Assembly (NCBI GenBank): GCA_018064245.1
Contig: JAGHVO010000012.1
Coordinates: 48,854-112,853, forward strand
Source: Candidatus Colimorpha pelethequi
Lineage (GTDB): Bacteria; Bacteroidota; Bacteroidia; Bacteroidales; P3
Direction: 5' to 3'
DNA length: 64,000 bases
Shown one piece after another: positions 62,472 through 64,000 of the stretch. The first letter of the stretch is position 1; every line of letters begins with the position of its first letter. The notes under the pieces were generated by a model. It saw nothing but the letters and a program-made list of their open reading frames with translations, made no database searches and had not been told where the DNA came from. The translations under genes and the position numbers were made by a program.

Positions 62472-63263
62472 ATGAAAAGATTATTTTTACCTCTTTGCAT
62501 CCTTATTGCTTGCCTTTCGGCTTGCGGCCACAAAACCGAAACCACTGATTTGCAACAGTCTACATCCATCACTTGGATTCAAGACAAAACCGACCCAATG
62601 TTTCAACAGCAGAGCCTCTTTCCTACCGTGCCAGACTCTTTGTGGGAGGCTTTGTCCGATGGTGTTCCCGCTTCGATGAGTTGCTGTCTTTTGCAAAGCG
62701 AAGGAAAGAACATCCTGATTGACGCGGGCTTGGGTGCTCCGTTCAGCCAACTGATTCCAAAACTCAAGGAATTGGAAGTCAATCCCGACTCACTCGAGCT
62801 CATCTACATCACCCATCTCCATCCCGACCATATTGGAGGGCTGATGCACGAAGGCGCTTGTCAGTTTCCCAATGCAAAACTCTATATCAACGAGTTGGAA
62901 TATGCTTCATGGACCGATTCCACAGCAGATTTGAACGTTCAAGTAATCAATACGCTGGACGCCTATCGCGACAACATTGTTTTATTTCACGCAGGAGATA
63001 CCCTTGAAGGAGGCGTTGTTGCCATTGCCGCCTATGGTCACACTCCTGGACACACCATTTTCCAGAAAGACAGCATCTTGGTTGCAGGAGACATCATGCA
63101 CGGAGTCGCACTCCAGCTCGAGCATCCCGAATATTGCGCAGCCTACGACAAAGATCCCGAAACGGCCATCGCGTCACGCATTCGAGTACTCGACTACGCC
63201 AAGCAAAACAATCTTATCCTCTACGGAATGCATTTCCCCGCCCCAGGATACATCAAATTATAA
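62472..63263 (+). CDS. MBL-fold hydrolase lipoprotein
   Basis: A 263-aa protein with lipoprotein signal (LIACLSAC, lipid Cys at about residue 18) and an MBL-fold domain: THLHPDHIGGL (about 117-127) with the HxHxDH zinc motif, GHTPGHTIF (second His), VAGDIMHG and a final His in YGMHFPAPGY. Quorum-quenching-lactonase-like architecture (NAPE-PLD/AHL type) but anchored to a membrane; substrate unknown. A strong terminator follows. Confidence 0.85.
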   Translation: MKRLFLPLCILIACLSACGHKTETTDLQQSTSITWIQDKTDPMFQQQSLFPTVPDSLWEALSDGVPASMSCCLLQSEGKNILIDAGLGAPFSQLIPKLKELEVNPDSLELIYITHLHPDHIGGLMHEGACQFPNAKLYINELEYASWTDSTADLNVQVINTLDAYRDNIVLFHAGDTLEGGVVAIAAYGHTPGHTIFQKDSILVAGDIMHGVALQLEHPEYCAAYDKDPETAIASRIRVLDYAKQNNLILYGMHFPAPGYIKL

Positions 63264-63286
63264 TGGAAGTTGTGGATCAAACAAAG

Positions 63287-63311
63287 AAAGGGAGCCGTAA
63301 CGGCTCCCTTT
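63287..63311 (+). terminator. bidirectional terminator after the MBL lipoprotein gene
   Basis: AAAGGGAGCCG (63287-63297) pairs with CGGCTCCCTTT (63301-63311) around TAA; T run after and A run before. It can serve both the plus gene and the minus-strand pseudogene. Confidence 0.9.
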
Positions 63312-63334
63312 TTGTTATTAATGTCCGGCATAGA

Positions 63335-64000
63335 CTATCGCACAAGCACCACTTTCTCTGCCGGAGCGTTGCCGACTTGCACAAAGAACACGCCAGTCTG
63401 GTTCAGAAGGATATCCTCGCTGTCAAGTCTCTTTTTCAGTAGTTTGCGCCCCATCACATCAAACACTCTTACCGTCTCGCCCATTGCGCCACAGATGCGG
63501 ATGGTGTTGCCTGTCACCGTCAATGTGTAGCTCTTCTGTGCCGTTGCAATGCCTTCAGTGCTGTTCTCGAAATAGGCTGTGAATGTGGAATCCGAACAGA
63601 CAACAATGCTGCGGGGATTTACCGTGTCGCCATCATTCCAATGGGTGAAATGATAGGGTTCCACGGCCTCTGCTGTCAGCACTACGGTGTCGAGATAGAG
63701 GAATGTGCCACCACCAAGCACCAGTCCCATTGAGACATCATTTGAAACGCCAGCAACGGAATAGCTATTCCTTTCAAATTCAGCCACAAATGTCGTATCT
63801 TGCGTCAAAACAAAAGTGCGGGGATTGTCGGTATTGCCGTCGCTCCACTGTGTGAAGTGGTAGCCATAGTTAGGCTCCGCCGTCAAAACGACATTGGATA
63901 GATAATCTGCTGAATCCACACCCATTACAGTTCCTTTAATAGAATCTAAAGATTACACAATCGAATAGGATTTTTATCACAATTGTGCCGTAAACGATTT
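63335..64000 (-). pseudogene. 3' part of a repeat-rich T9SS cargo protein with in-frame stops
   Basis: The last 196 codons (63335-63925) are intact. They contain two copies of an InlB/Listeria-Bacteroides-type B-repeat: LTAEPNYGYHFTQWSDGNTDNPR ... DTTFVAEFE and LTAEAVEPYHFTHWNDGDTVNPR ... DSTFTAYFE. A T9SS type A-like sorting tail follows (VRVFDVMGRKLLKKRL ... VFFVQVGNAPAEKVVLVR). Continuing the same frame upstream gives KSFTAQL, two stops, KSYSIV, a stop, then SLDSIKGTVMG, which matches the preceding repeat. The stops are TAA at 63953-63955 and adjacent TAA and TGA at 63974-63979. The gene appears to be decaying and runs off the window. A translated 63925 start (MGVDSADYLS) would lack any signal peptide. 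Confidence 0.75.

Noticed and set aside
1..64000. CRISPR array, tRNA, rRNA, complete insertion sequence or prophage
   Set aside because: No regularly spaced direct repeats, no cloverleaf-like stretches in spacers, and no transposase, integrase or phage structural gene was found on reading the window.

Overview
The window comes from the chromosome of a Bacteroidales-type bacterium (phylum Bacteroidota). The evidence is the -7 promoter signature TAnnTTTG in front of many genes, Bacteroidota-restricted families (DUF3822, DUF3127, DUF3098, DUF2027-Smr, GldH, RprY) and proteins with type IX secretion (T9SS) C-terminal domains. Most of the window is ordinary housekeeping sequence. I found no rRNA, tRNA, CRISPR array or complete insertion sequence.

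Layout. 0-7.2 kb (+): the end of a RapZ C-terminal-type gene, a membrane protein plus DUF3822 pair, rsmD, purC, a CYTH protein, a YfcC-type carrier, a chimeric Cys-rich/carboxypeptidase-regulatory protein and a radical SAM enzyme. 7.2-10.2 kb (-): LPG-synthase-like membrane protein, panD, a tail-anchored protein, 5-formyl-THF cyclo-ligase and a DUF3127 protein ending in an SSB-like tip. 10.4-13.1 kb (+): a ProX-type deacylase and the putrescine pair aguB-aguA. 13.2-23.5 kb (-): MalY/PatB aminotransferase, YbaK, ABC-F, rarA, queA, truB, uppP, DUF3098, ftsX, dnaN. 23.6-26.0 kb: a small accessory pocket with a damaged toxin-antitoxin pair and two lipoprotein genes. Both lipoprotein genes carry the same 24-nt element just upstream of their start codon; one lies behind a leader of about 310 nt that looks structured. 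26.1-43.2 kb: DUF2027-Smr, a short ispG, rarD-like, rhomboid, mutL, an unknown secreted protein, clpC, gyrA, a TPR protein, acyl-ACP thioesterase, argS. 43.3-51.7 kb (+): membrane pyrophosphatase, a large T9SS cargo protein, asd, gldH, uvrC. 51.7-59.8 kb: mostly (-) genes (tandem SGNH hydrolase, two glycosyltransferases, an MBL hydrolase, rprY, cyclophilin, signal peptidase I) with one SprT-like protease on (+). 60.0-63.3 kb (+): priA and an MBL-fold lipoprotein. The right edge holds the 3' part of a T9SS cargo gene that appears to be a pseudogene.

The most novel-looking material is at 25.1-26.0 kb. The two 24-nt copies differ at two bases, both synonymous in the reading frame that encodes VAPDTYKG. 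That frame ends at or 2 nt before the lipoprotein start codon. This fits a translationally coupled leader peptide or a mobile 5' cassette. Other points worth checking are an ispG that belongs to the long Bacteroidota type but lacks its large insert, the SSB-like tip on the DUF3127 protein, a half-dead tandem SGNH hydrolase, a recurrent-looking Cys-rich N-terminal module joined to an A+T-rich domain, and families of short degenerate repeats confined to spacers.
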